8,397 nt of DNA from assembly GCA_023431285.1 (NCBI GenBank), contig JAEYXN010000025.1:1-8397 (forward strand), read 5' to 3'. Each line of letters starts with the position of its first letter. The stretch's first letter is position 1. The DNA is from Bacteroidota bacterium (GTDB lineage: Bacteria > Bacteroidota > Bacteroidia > Cytophagales > Cyclobacteriaceae). The notes under the pieces were generated by a model. It was not told the DNA's origin and did no database searches. It saw only the letters and a list, made by a program, of their open reading frames with translations. Below are positions 1-7,360 of this stretch, in pieces. The position numbers were made by a program, and so were the translations under genes.

Positions 1-986
1 ATGCTAATACGGATCCGACGTTTCAAACGCGCGCGACAAAAGATGAAACCTATGCGAGCATCATTGCCGATCTCCAATTCGCCATAGATAATTTACCATT
101 GCGTTCGGAGGCAGTATCCGGCCACGCTACGAGGGGTGCAGCGCAAAGCCTTTTGGCCAAAGTTCAGATGTACCGCGGCGAATGGAACGCAGTCTATGAA
201 TTAACTGAAGAAGTCATCTCATCCGGACAGTATGATCTGTTGCCGGACTATGCAACTATCTGGCGCCAGGCCGGCGATAACAGTATCGAGTCCATCTTTG
301 AAATTCAAACCGGGAAGTTTAATAACGCAAACCTTAAGGTCGATAATTATACCGCACCGCAAGGACCGCGTTCCGGGGGGAAAGGCGGATGGGATGATCT
401 GGGCTGGGGATTCAATAACCCGTCACAAAGTTTGTTGAACGAATATGAACCCGGTGATCTCAGGAAGGATGCAACGGTCATTATCATCGATAATTCGGGT
501 ACGCATAAGGGGACTGTTCTTTGGGACGGGTTCCGCGTTCCAAGTTCAGACTCTGTCCAGAATCTTTACTACAACTACAAGGCATACACCAGCAGGGAAA
601 AGGAAACGTACGCGATCCCTCAGGATAAAGACCGTCCAAAGAACATTAAAATCCTGAGGTATGCAGATGTACTGTTGATGAACGCGGAGGCGGGCGTAAG
701 GCTCGGCATGGGCGATCCCGCGGCCCGACTTTCTGCACTTCGCGAACGTGCCGGTCTTGATGAAGTGGAATCTGTCACGCTCGACGACGTATGGCATGAA
801 CGCAGAGTCGAGCTCGCGATGGAGCACGATCGATTCTGGGACATTGTGCGGCAGGGACGCGCGGAGGAGGTGATGCACGCTGCAGGGAAGACGAATTTCC
901 AGAGTGGCAAGCACGAGTTGCTGCCTATCCCGAATTCCCAGATACTCCTGAGCGGAGGTAAACTTGAACAAAACCCAAACTATTAA
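1..986 (+). CDS. SusD/RagB-family outer-membrane glycan-binding lipoprotein, 5' end missing
   Basis: This is the C-terminal 327 residues of a SusD-like protein, the surface lipoprotein that lids a SusC TonB-dependent porin and binds glycan for import. The frame is open from base 3 to the stop at 984-986. A TTG at 99 is an internal leucine codon and not the start. What is seen: a helical TPR-like segment near residues 41-75 (GHATRGAAQSLLAKV, then MYRGEW), the SIESIFEIQ strand typical of the family, a WHERRVELAMEHDRFWD stretch, and the classic ending HELLPIP...LEQNPNY. Family members are usually about 500-600 residues, so roughly the first 40 percent, with signal peptide and lipobox, lies outside the window. 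The gene for the SusC partner is expected upstream. The bound glycan cannot be read from this fragment; the downstream enzymes suggest beta-1,2-glucan. Family assignment is firm, ligand is inference. Confidence 0.95.
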   Translation, partial: ANTDPTFQTRATKDETYASIIADLQFAIDNLPLRSEAVSGHATRGAAQSLLAKVQMYRGEWNAVYELTEEVISSGQYDLLPDYATIWRQAGDNSIESIFEIQTGKFNNANLKVDNYTAPQGPRSGGKGGWDDLGWGFNNPSQSLLNEYEPGDLRKDATVIIIDNSGTHKGTVLWDGFRVPSSDSVQNLYYNYKAYTSREKETYAIPQDKDRPKNIKILRYADVLLMNAEAGVRLGMGDPAARLSALRERAGLDEVESVTLDDVWHERRVELAMEHDRFWDIVRQGRAEEVMHAAGKTNFQSGKHELLPIPNSQILLSGGKLEQNPNY

Positions 987-1084
987 ACTACCAGCATATG
1001 AAATTGAATACAGACGTCAGGGGATCACCTGCAGAATCACGAAATACTTATAGAAATCAGAATTGACATTTAACCTTAATCAAA

Positions 1085-1984
1085 ATGAAAAAAGCATTGA
1101 ATTATTTGTATGCATGTGCAGCGATTGCGGGTCTCACTTTTGTCGCTTCCTGCGACAACGATGATGACAAAGGACTTCCCCCGATCGACGGATACAACAG
1201 CTCGAATGAGGTTGCTAAAGACAACCTTGTGGCGCATTGGACTTTCGACGACACAAACAATGAAGAGAAATCAGGAACTGCGCCTGATGGTACTTTTGGC
1301 TCTGTGGGATTTGCGGACGGACAAATTGGAAAGGCACTAAATCTGAATGCCGGCGCACTGGTTTATCCATCAATTTCCGCCATCGGAGGAGCAAACTCGC
1401 TTGGCAATTACACAGTGAGCATGTGGGTGAACATCAAGAACAACGGTTCTGCCTTCAGTACATACTTCGGTATATTCCCCGACGCAACCACGGATTTCTG
1501 GGGTAACCTTAGTCTAAGCGCTGAAACAGGTTGGTTCCCGGCATCTGGTCCAGTAGGCGACACGTTGGTTCTTAAGACGAACTACATGTCTCTTAACGGA
1601 GACGGTTCTACGAACGGACAGGACAACAGACCAGATCCCCGCGGCAATCCTCCTGTAGGTGTCTTTAAGGCTGCAGGACAGTGGGCTCACTTCGTAGTGC
1701 GTTTCAATGGTACCACGCACAAGCTGGAAATCTTTGGCAACGGGACGTCTATCGGTGCATACAGCGACCGCGGTGAGAACACCGGACCACTCGTGATGAG
1801 AACGCCGGCACGCGCCGTATTCGGAAGTCTTGCAACTAGTGAGATCGGGTTTGACGATGCTCCTGCAAGACCGGATTGGCAAGTTCTCGCAACCGCCCTC
1901 CTCGATGACGTCCGCGTTTTCAATACATCGCTCTCCGACGCGGAGATCACCGCGCTTTATAATCTTGGAACAGCTGGTAGGTAA
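1085..1984 (+). CDS. LamG-domain surface lipoprotein, probable glycan-binding protein of the locus
   Basis: The 299-residue product starts with a signal peptide ending in a lipobox (VASC, lipidated Cys23) followed at once by DNDDD. Such an acidic run matches the lipoprotein export signal that sends Bacteroidota lipoproteins to the cell surface. Residues about 45-296 form one LamG/concanavalin A-like jelly-roll domain. It opens with LVAHWTFDD, continues with the core strand YTVSMWVNIKN (109-119) and WAHFVVRFNG (200-209), and closes with LLDDVRVFNTSLSDAEITALY. No glycosidase motif is visible. Its place between the SusD-like gene and the enzymes is where SusE/SusF or other surface glycan-binding proteins are usually encoded, so a binding role is the best inference. 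A catalytic LamG-type enzyme cannot be fully excluded. The ATG at 1085 is chosen because it gives a complete signal peptide; an A/T-rich leader and no Shine-Dalgarno sequence precede it. The 98-base gap from the SusD-like gene shows no terminator. Confidence 0.85.
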   Translation: MKKALNYLYACAAIAGLTFVASCDNDDDKGLPPIDGYNSSNEVAKDNLVAHWTFDDTNNEEKSGTAPDGTFGSVGFADGQIGKALNLNAGALVYPSISAIGGANSLGNYTVSMWVNIKNNGSAFSTYFGIFPDATTDFWGNLSLSAETGWFPASGPVGDTLVLKTNYMSLNGDGSTNGQDNRPDPRGNPPVGVFKAAGQWAHFVVRFNGTTHKLEIFGNGTSIGAYSDRGENTGPLVMRTPARAVFGSLATSEIGFDDAPARPDWQVLATALLDDVRVFNTSLSDAEITALYNLGTAGR

Positions 1985-1994
1985 ATTAAGTTTG
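1965..1994 (+). promoter_or_regulatory. Candidate Bacteroidota-type promoter ahead of the enzyme genes
   Basis: TTG at 1965-1967 and TAAGTTTG at 1987-1994 are separated by 19 bases. This fits the TTG-N17-23-TAnnTTTG pattern known for the primary sigma factor of Flavobacterium and Bacteroides. The motif overlaps the end of the LamG gene. Transcription would begin near 2000, at the foot of the hairpin 2000-2023, giving a leader of about 40 bases that opens with that hairpin. The match is by eye, and a short motif of this kind can occur by chance. Confidence 0.35.
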
Positions 1995-1999
1995 GTTAT

Positions 2000-2034
2000 G
2001 AAGGGTCATAAGAATGACCCTTCTCTTTCTTTTT
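2000..2034 (+). terminator. Strong hairpin with T-rich tail between binding genes and enzyme genes
   Basis: A perfect 10-bp stem (GAAGGGTCAT at 2000-2009 paired with ATGACCCTTC at 2014-2023) closes a four-base loop AAGA and is followed by a T-rich tract at 2024-2034 broken only by two C residues. This is the form of an intrinsic terminator for transcripts from the SusD-like and LamG genes. Its tail ends four bases before the start codon at 2039, so it could also act as an attenuator, or as a 5' stem-loop if the promoter at 1965-1994 is used. Partial readthrough would lower enzyme expression relative to the binding proteins. Confidence 0.75.
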
Positions 2035-2038
2035 ATGA

Positions 2039-3691
2039 ATGAAGATATCGGTTTTAGTATTCTTTTGTTTTTTATCTCTCGTCTGGCTCACAGCCTGCGA
2101 TAGCAACGACGACGACGATGGACCTGCGCCAATTTCATACTTCGATGTAAGCGGCGTCGAAATCGCCGGTAAACAAAACTCCGGAACGCAGGGTGGACTC
2201 CCTGTAGATGTACCGGTGAAAATTAAATTTTCCTCTCCGATTGACCGCGAGTCCGCAGCATCGAACATCACCCTCCGAAGAAATGGAACGCTCGTCGAAA
2301 CGGAATTTGTTTTCGCTAATAATGACAGCACAGTCACACTTACGCCAAAGGCTGACCTTCTATATCTCACCAGCTACACGCTGGATATTGCAACAAGCCT
2401 GCGTTCAAAATCAGGAGGAACACTGAGAACCGGGTACGCATTGAAGTTGGTCACCACGTACGATCCAACACCAAAATATCCTGTCATTCCTGATGACGAG
2501 CTCCTTACCCTCGTCCAAAAACAAACATTAAAATACTTCTACGATTTCGCTGAGCCCGTAAGCGGTATGGCCCGTGAAAGAAACTCGTCGGGCAACCTCG
2601 TCACGAGTGGCGGATCCGGCTTCGGACTTATGGCCTTAATTGTTGGAATAGAAAGAAATTTTATCACGCGCGCCCAGGGATTAACTCACCTCGAGAAGGT
2701 TCTTGATTTTCTCGAGGACGCGGATCGCTTTCACGGTGCGTGGTCACACTGGATCGATGGAACAAATGGAGCTGTTATTCCTTTCAGCTCGAACGACAAC
2801 GGTGGCGATCTCGTCGAGACCGCTTTCCTTGTTCAAGGCCTTATCACTTTCCGGCAATACCTCGATGAAAGCGATCCGACTGAAAGTGCGCTGATAGATC
2901 GCATCAACGTGTTGTGGGAAGGCGTCGAATGGGACTGGTACACTCGCGACAATCAGGACGTGCTTTACTGGCACTGGTCTCCTGATAAGGAGTGGGTCAT
3001 GAATCACCAGCTTCGCGGCAACAATGAAACTATGATCGCGTATGTGCTTGCTGCCTCCTCGCCGACGCATTCCATCCCCGCCTCGGCTTACCATCTCGGT
3101 TACGCACGCAATGGAGCGATACAAAACGGCAAAAGCTTCTACGGTATAACCCTTCCGCTGGGCGATGACTACGGAGGTCCCCTCTTCTTCGCTCATTACT
3201 CGTTCCTCGGGCTTGACCCGCGAAACCTTTCAGATCAATACGCCAACTACTGGACGCAAAATGTAAATCACACACTCATCAATCAGGCTTACGCGAAAGC
3301 AAATCCAAAAAACTGGATTGGATACAGCGACGAGAACTGGGGATTGACAGCCAGTGACAACCACCGGGGTTATTCGGCTCATTCACCGACAAATGATCTT
3401 GGAGTTATCACACCTACGGCGGCACTCTCGTCTTTTCCATATACACCGGAGGAATCGATGAAAGCGCTCAAATTCTTTTACTACTCGCTCGGGGACCGGA
3501 TGTGGGGCGAGTATGGGTTTTACGATGCATTCAACCTAACCGAAGGCTGGACAGCAAATTCCTATCTCGCTATTGATCAGGGCCCGATCATAGTTATGAT
3601 CGAAAATCACAGATCAGGTCTGCTCTGGGATCTGTTTATGTCTGCACCGGAAATACAAAGCGGCTTAACAAAGCTTGGCTTTCAATATTAA
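2039..3691 (+). CDS. GH144-family (glycoamylase-like) endo-beta-1,2-glucanase, surface lipoprotein with N-terminal Ig-like domain
   Basis: The 550-residue product probably cuts beta-1,2-glucan internally, outside the cell. It has a signal peptide with lipobox LTAC (Cys20) and the acidic tail DSNDDDD, an export-type signal. Residues about 33-142 resemble the SbsA/Big_5 Ig-like domain (VDVPVKIKFSSPID, later TVTLTPKADLLYLTSYTLDI). Residues about 152-550 form the glycoamylase-like (alpha/alpha)6 domain: GGDLVE (255-260), WHWSP (311-315), NNE (328-330), SPTH (341-344), HYSFLGLDPRNL, WGLTAS, ITPTAALSSFPYTPEESM, IDQGP (512-516), IENHRSGLLW. The acidic residues of GGDLVE and Glu330 are shared with the next gene and are catalytic candidates; the exact assignment needs alignment to CpSGL of Chitinophaga pinensis. 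GH144 activity is known for few members, so the substrate is inference, helped by the GH3 gene nearby. An out-of-frame ATG lies at 2035; the signal peptide supports the ATG at 2039. Confidence 0.88.
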   Translation: MKISVLVFFCFLSLVWLTACDSNDDDDGPAPISYFDVSGVEIAGKQNSGTQGGLPVDVPVKIKFSSPIDRESAASNITLRRNGTLVETEFVFANNDSTVTLTPKADLLYLTSYTLDIATSLRSKSGGTLRTGYALKLVTTYDPTPKYPVIPDDELLTLVQKQTLKYFYDFAEPVSGMARERNSSGNLVTSGGSGFGLMALIVGIERNFITRAQGLTHLEKVLDFLEDADRFHGAWSHWIDGTNGAVIPFSSNDNGGDLVETAFLVQGLITFRQYLDESDPTESALIDRINVLWEGVEWDWYTRDNQDVLYWHWSPDKEWVMNHQLRGNNETMIAYVLAASSPTHSIPASAYHLGYARNGAIQNGKSFYGITLPLGDDYGGPLFFAHYSFLGLDPRNLSDQYANYWTQNVNHTLINQAYAKANPKNWIGYSDENWGLTASDNHRGYSAHSPTNDLGVITPTAALSSFPYTPEESMKALKFFYYSLGDRMWGEYGFYDAFNLTEGWTANSYLAIDQGPIIVMIENHRSGLLWDLFMSAPEIQSGLTKLGFQY

Positions 3692-3701
3692 AGTTTAACT
3701 A

Positions 3702-5057
3702 ATGAAGATTCCATCCTTCCTCTGCCTCGCATTCGTTCTCTGGATGTGTGCGCCATCTTCAAAAAGCAGCACCACCACGGCGTCCAGCGACTCCGTTAGT
3801 TCGGATGCTTCCATCAGCGACGACTCTCTATTGACATTAACACAATACAGAACCTTCCAATACTTCTGGGACGGAGCAGAGCCAACTTCCGGCGCTGCCA
3901 GGGAAAGATACCATGTGGACAATGAATATCCCGACAACGATAAACACGTGGTGACGTCCGGAGGAACAGGCTTTGGCGTCATGGCAATCCTCGTTGGCAT
4001 AGAACGCGGCTTCATCACAAGACAACAAGGTTTGGAACGCCTGACGCACTTTGTAGGATGGCTCGAGAAAGCGGATCGTTTTCACGGCGTATGGCCCCAT
4101 TGGTGGGACGGCGAAACAGGTAAAGTAAAACCCTTCGGCAAAAAAGATAACGGAGGCGACCTTGTAGAATCTTCATTCCTCCTCCAGGGTCTTCTTTGCG
4201 TGAGGGAATACTTTAAGAATGGAAACGACGCGGAAAAATCCCTCGCCTCACGTATCGATAAACTTTGGAAGGAAGTTGAGTTCGACTGGCACAGGAAAAA
4301 CAATCAGAACGTTCTTTACTGGCATTGGTCACCGGAATATCAATGGGAAATGAATTTCCCTGTTGAGGGATACAACGAATGCCTGATCATGTACGTGCTC
4401 GCAGCCGCATCGCCAACGCATGGTATACCCGCTGAAGTCTACCACGAAGGGTGGGCAAGAAAAGGCGGAATGAAGAATGACCCATCGCATCAGCAATATG
4501 GTTATCACCTCGACTTAAAACACAACGGTGCCCAACAATACGGTGGTCCCCTCTTCTGGTCTCATTATTCATTCCTCGGTTTGGACCCAAGAAACCTGAA
4601 AGATCAATATGCTGACTACTGGACCCATAACAGAAATCATACACTGATAAACAGGCAGTATTGCATAGAGAATCCCAAGGGATATCGCGGATACGGCGAG
4701 CATAGCTGGGGATTGACAGCAAGCTATTCTACAAAGTTTTATGCGGCGCATAGCCCAACAGAAGACGTTGGTGTGATTACACCCACCGCAGCTTTGTCGT
4801 CCTTTCCCTATACACCGGAAGAGTCGATGCAGGCGCTGCGTCATTTTTATAGTCTGAGAGGAAAACTCCTCGGGCCCTATGGATTCTACGATGCTTTCAG
4901 TGAACATCACGACTGGTACATCCAACGATACCTCGCCATAGACCAGGGACCTATCGTGGTCATGATAGAGAACCATCGCTCGGGATTGCTCTGGAAATTA
5001 TTTATGTCCGCGCCCGAGGTACAGCAGGGACTTAAGAAATTAGGATTTACATACTGA
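3702..5057 (+). CDS. GH144-family (glycoamylase-like) endo-beta-1,2-glucanase, second copy without Ig-like domain, likely periplasmic
   Basis: This 451-residue protein is a paralogue of the preceding enzyme over the whole catalytic domain (about residues 41-451). It shares GGDLVE (151-156), WHWSP (207-211), NE (225-226), SPTH (237-240), HYSFLGLDPRNL, WGLTAS, ITPTAALSSFPYTPEESM, IDQGP (413-417) and IENHRSGLLW. It lacks the Ig-like domain and has only a Ser/Thr-rich linker at about 17-40. The signal sequence ends around Cys16 in the context LWMC, a poor lipobox, so it may be a lipoprotein or a soluble periplasmic protein. No acidic run follows, so surface export is not predicted. Two loops are longer than in the first copy (about residues 70-83 and 255-280), and WPHWWD replaces WSHWID, which may change substrate-length preference. 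It begins 10 bases after the previous stop and is almost surely co-transcribed. The likely role is trimming imported beta-1,2-gluco-oligosaccharides; this is inference. Confidence 0.88.
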   Translation: MKIPSFLCLAFVLWMCAPSSKSSTTTASSDSVSSDASISDDSLLTLTQYRTFQYFWDGAEPTSGAARERYHVDNEYPDNDKHVVTSGGTGFGVMAILVGIERGFITRQQGLERLTHFVGWLEKADRFHGVWPHWWDGETGKVKPFGKKDNGGDLVESSFLLQGLLCVREYFKNGNDAEKSLASRIDKLWKEVEFDWHRKNNQNVLYWHWSPEYQWEMNFPVEGYNECLIMYVLAAASPTHGIPAEVYHEGWARKGGMKNDPSHQQYGYHLDLKHNGAQQYGGPLFWSHYSFLGLDPRNLKDQYADYWTHNRNHTLINRQYCIENPKGYRGYGEHSWGLTASYSTKFYAAHSPTEDVGVITPTAALSSFPYTPEESMQALRHFYSLRGKLLGPYGFYDAFSEHHDWYIQRYLAIDQGPIVVMIENHRSGLLWKLFMSAPEVQQGLKKLGFTY

Positions 5058-5073
5058 ACTCAAAGGCAACGCC

Positions 5074-7320
5074 ATGAAAGATACATTACCTGGACTGACA
5101 AGTGCTCTCCTGCTTTGCGGGATAGCACTTATTTCCTTATCGGGATGTGAAAGCAATTCCCGCAAGGAAGGATCATCATCAATTGATTCGCGAGTCGACT
5201 CTCTGCTTGATATTATGACGATGGAGGAAAAGGTAGGACAACTTACTTTGTTCACCAGTGACTACGATGTAACTGGTCCGACTATGCGCGCTGGATATAT
5301 TGACGATCTTAAAGCCGGAAAGGTAGGAGCAATCTTTAATGCAGTGGGCGCAGAGTACACCCGCAAGCTGCAGGAGATGGCGGTGAAGGAAACGCGTCTG
5401 GGCATCCCGTTGCTTTTTGGTTATGATGTTATTCACGGGCACAGAACAATTTTCCCTATTCCTCTTGGTGAATCCGCGAGTTGGGACCTCGAGGCAATTG
5501 AAAGGGCTGCGCGTATTGCCGCCACGGAAGCATCAGCAGAGGGACTACACTGGACCTTTGCACCCATGTGTGACATCGCCCGCGATCCGCGATGGGGACG
5601 CATTGCAGAGGGAGCCGGCGAAGACACCTATCTCGGATCACTTATCGCCGCCGCACGTGTACGCGGATTCCAGGGTGACCGCCTTGGAGAGTTGAATAGT
5701 GTAATGGCATGCGTGAAACATTTCGCTGCCTATGGAATGGCTCAGGCAGGTCGCGACTATCACACTGTTGATATCTCTGATCGCGTGCTGCGCGAAATCC
5801 ATCTTCCTCCCTACAAGGCTGCGCTCGACGCAGGAGCAGCCACTGTTATGACCTCTTTCAACGAGATTGACGGCGTCCCCGCTACCGGCAACAAATATCT
5901 ACTGACAGACATTCTCAGGGATGAATGGAAGTTCGACGGATTCGTTGTGACGGATTACACATCCATCATGGAAATGATTCCTCATGGTATCGCAGAAGAC
6001 ACGGCATCCGCCGCAGCACTATCACTCGAAGCTGGAGTTGATATGGATATGCAAGCTGGCTTCTATATTGATAAGCTTCCAGGTCTTGTCAAGGATGGAA
6101 AGATCAAAGAGCAACTCATCAACGATGCAGTACGTCGTATCCTTCGAAAGAAGTTTGAGCTGGGACTGTTTGAAGACCCATATCGTTACAGCGACCTTCA
6201 ACGCGAAAAAGAAACAGTTATGAAACAGGAGTTTCTGGATGCCGCACGCGATGTATCAAGAAAGTCCATTGTTCTGCTGAAGAACGAAAAGAATGTGTTG
6301 CCCCTGTCGAAGAGTGTTGGAAAGATAGCTGTCATCGGACCATTGGCTGACAACAAAAAAGAGATGATCGGCAACTGGTCTGCTCAGGGCGACTGGAAAA
6401 AGTCAGTGAGCATTCTGGAAGGAATAAAATCAAAGATCCCTTCGTCAACGCAGGTGATATATGCAAAAGGGTGCAACATCAATGATGATTCAACTCAAGG
6501 GTTCAGTCAGGCCATCGCTGCAGCGCGCAAGGCCGACGTCGTGGTCCTTGCTGTCGGAGAGGAAGCCGGTATGACAGGCGAAGCAGCAAGTCGTGCTTAC
6601 CTCGATCTGCCCGGAGTGCAAAATCAACTTGTTGAAGCAGTTCATGCGACGGGTAAACCTGTCGTTGTGATCCTTTCAAATGGAAGACCGCTCACCATCC
6701 CCTGGATCGACAAAAACATTCCTGCTATCCTTGAGACCTGGTTTCTTGGAACGCAGGCAGGAAACGCAATCGCCGACGTACTCTTTGGAGACTACAATCC
6801 CTCTGGAAAATTGCCCGTCACTTTTCCGCGGTCAGTCGGCCAGGTTCCGATCTTCTACAGCATGAAAAACACAGGGCGCCCCATGGATCCCGCCAACAAA
6901 TACACGTCGAAATATCTGGATGAATCAAACGATCCGTTATATCCCTTCGGGTATGGCCTGAGTTACACAACGTTCTCGTATGGAGAAGTGAAGCTCAGTG
7001 CTGCACAGCTTCAGCCGCGGGATTCAGTTCTTGTAAGTTGTACAATCACGAATACCGGTAGCAGGGCAGGTGAGGAGGTGGTCCAGCTTTATATTCGCGA
7101 CCTTGTAGGAAGTGTGACTCGCCCTGTTAAAGAATTGAAACGGTTTCAGAAAATTTCCCTCGCGCCTTCTGAATCGAAGACCGTCACTTTCACATTGAGT
7201 CAAGACGATCTTTCTTTCTATAAAAAGGATATGACCTGGGGAACAGAACCTGGTAAATTTCACGTCTTCGTAGGAGGAAACTCCATGGATGTTAAGCAGG
7301 CTGAATTTACACTGAAGTAG
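5074..7320 (+). CDS. bglX: GH3 beta-glucosidase, BglX-like periplasmic lipoprotein
   Basis: The 748-residue enzyme should release glucose from the non-reducing end of beta-gluco-oligosaccharides. It matches BglX in length (E. coli BglX is 765) and along its whole length. A signal peptide ends in lipobox LSGC (Cys25). The GH3 barrel covers about 38-365 with ARDPRWGR (169-176), VKHFAAYG (214-221) and the nucleophile motif VVTDY (Asp294 by family rule). The second domain, about 395-630, carries GMTGEAASR with Glu503 as the likely acid/base. It also has the BglX-typical LETWFLGTQAGNAIADVL and GDYNPSGKLPVTFPRSVGQ. A fibronectin III-like domain closes the protein (about 648-735). No acidic tail follows the lipid cysteine, so a periplasm-facing anchor is likely. 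GH3 enzymes beside GH144 genes, such as BT_3567 of Bacteroides thetaiotaomicron, prefer sophorose-type linkages; that preference here is inferred. It starts 16 bases after the GH144 gene, so one operon is likely. No terminator is visible after the stop. Confidence 0.93.
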   Translation: MKDTLPGLTSALLLCGIALISLSGCESNSRKEGSSSIDSRVDSLLDIMTMEEKVGQLTLFTSDYDVTGPTMRAGYIDDLKAGKVGAIFNAVGAEYTRKLQEMAVKETRLGIPLLFGYDVIHGHRTIFPIPLGESASWDLEAIERAARIAATEASAEGLHWTFAPMCDIARDPRWGRIAEGAGEDTYLGSLIAAARVRGFQGDRLGELNSVMACVKHFAAYGMAQAGRDYHTVDISDRVLREIHLPPYKAALDAGAATVMTSFNEIDGVPATGNKYLLTDILRDEWKFDGFVVTDYTSIMEMIPHGIAEDTASAAALSLEAGVDMDMQAGFYIDKLPGLVKDGKIKEQLINDAVRRILRKKFELGLFEDPYRYSDLQREKETVMKQEFLDAARDVSRKSIVLLKNEKNVLPLSKSVGKIAVIGPLADNKKEMIGNWSAQGDWKKSVSILEGIKSKIPSSTQVIYAKGCNINDDSTQGFSQAIAAARKADVVVLAVGEEAGMTGEAASRAYLDLPGVQNQLVEAVHATGKPVVVILSNGRPLTIPWIDKNIPAILETWFLGTQAGNAIADVLFGDYNPSGKLPVTFPRSVGQVPIFYSMKNTGRPMDPANKYTSKYLDESNDPLYPFGYGLSYTTFSYGEVKLSAAQLQPRDSVLVSCTITNTGSRAGEEVVQLYIRDLVGSVTRPVKELKRFQKISLAPSESKTVTFTLSQDDLSFYKKDMTWGTEPGKFHVFVGGNSMDVKQAEFTLK

Positions 7321-7360
7321 CGACGATCAAATATAGGAAACGACCCAAAGGGAATTACTA

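Noticed and set aside
546..971. Long antisense reading frame within the SusD-like gene, with similar ones opposite the other large genes.
   Set aside because: They overlap well-supported genes, show no domain pattern, and have compositions typical of antisense shadows.
998..1066. A 22-codon reading frame in the gap between the SusD-like and LamG genes.
   Set aside because: It has no recognisable sequence features, and a frame of this size is expected by chance.
7321..7360. Possible terminator between the converging GH3 gene and the small minus-strand gene.
   Set aside because: Only a three-pair CCC/GGG stem is present, with no T-tract on either strand.
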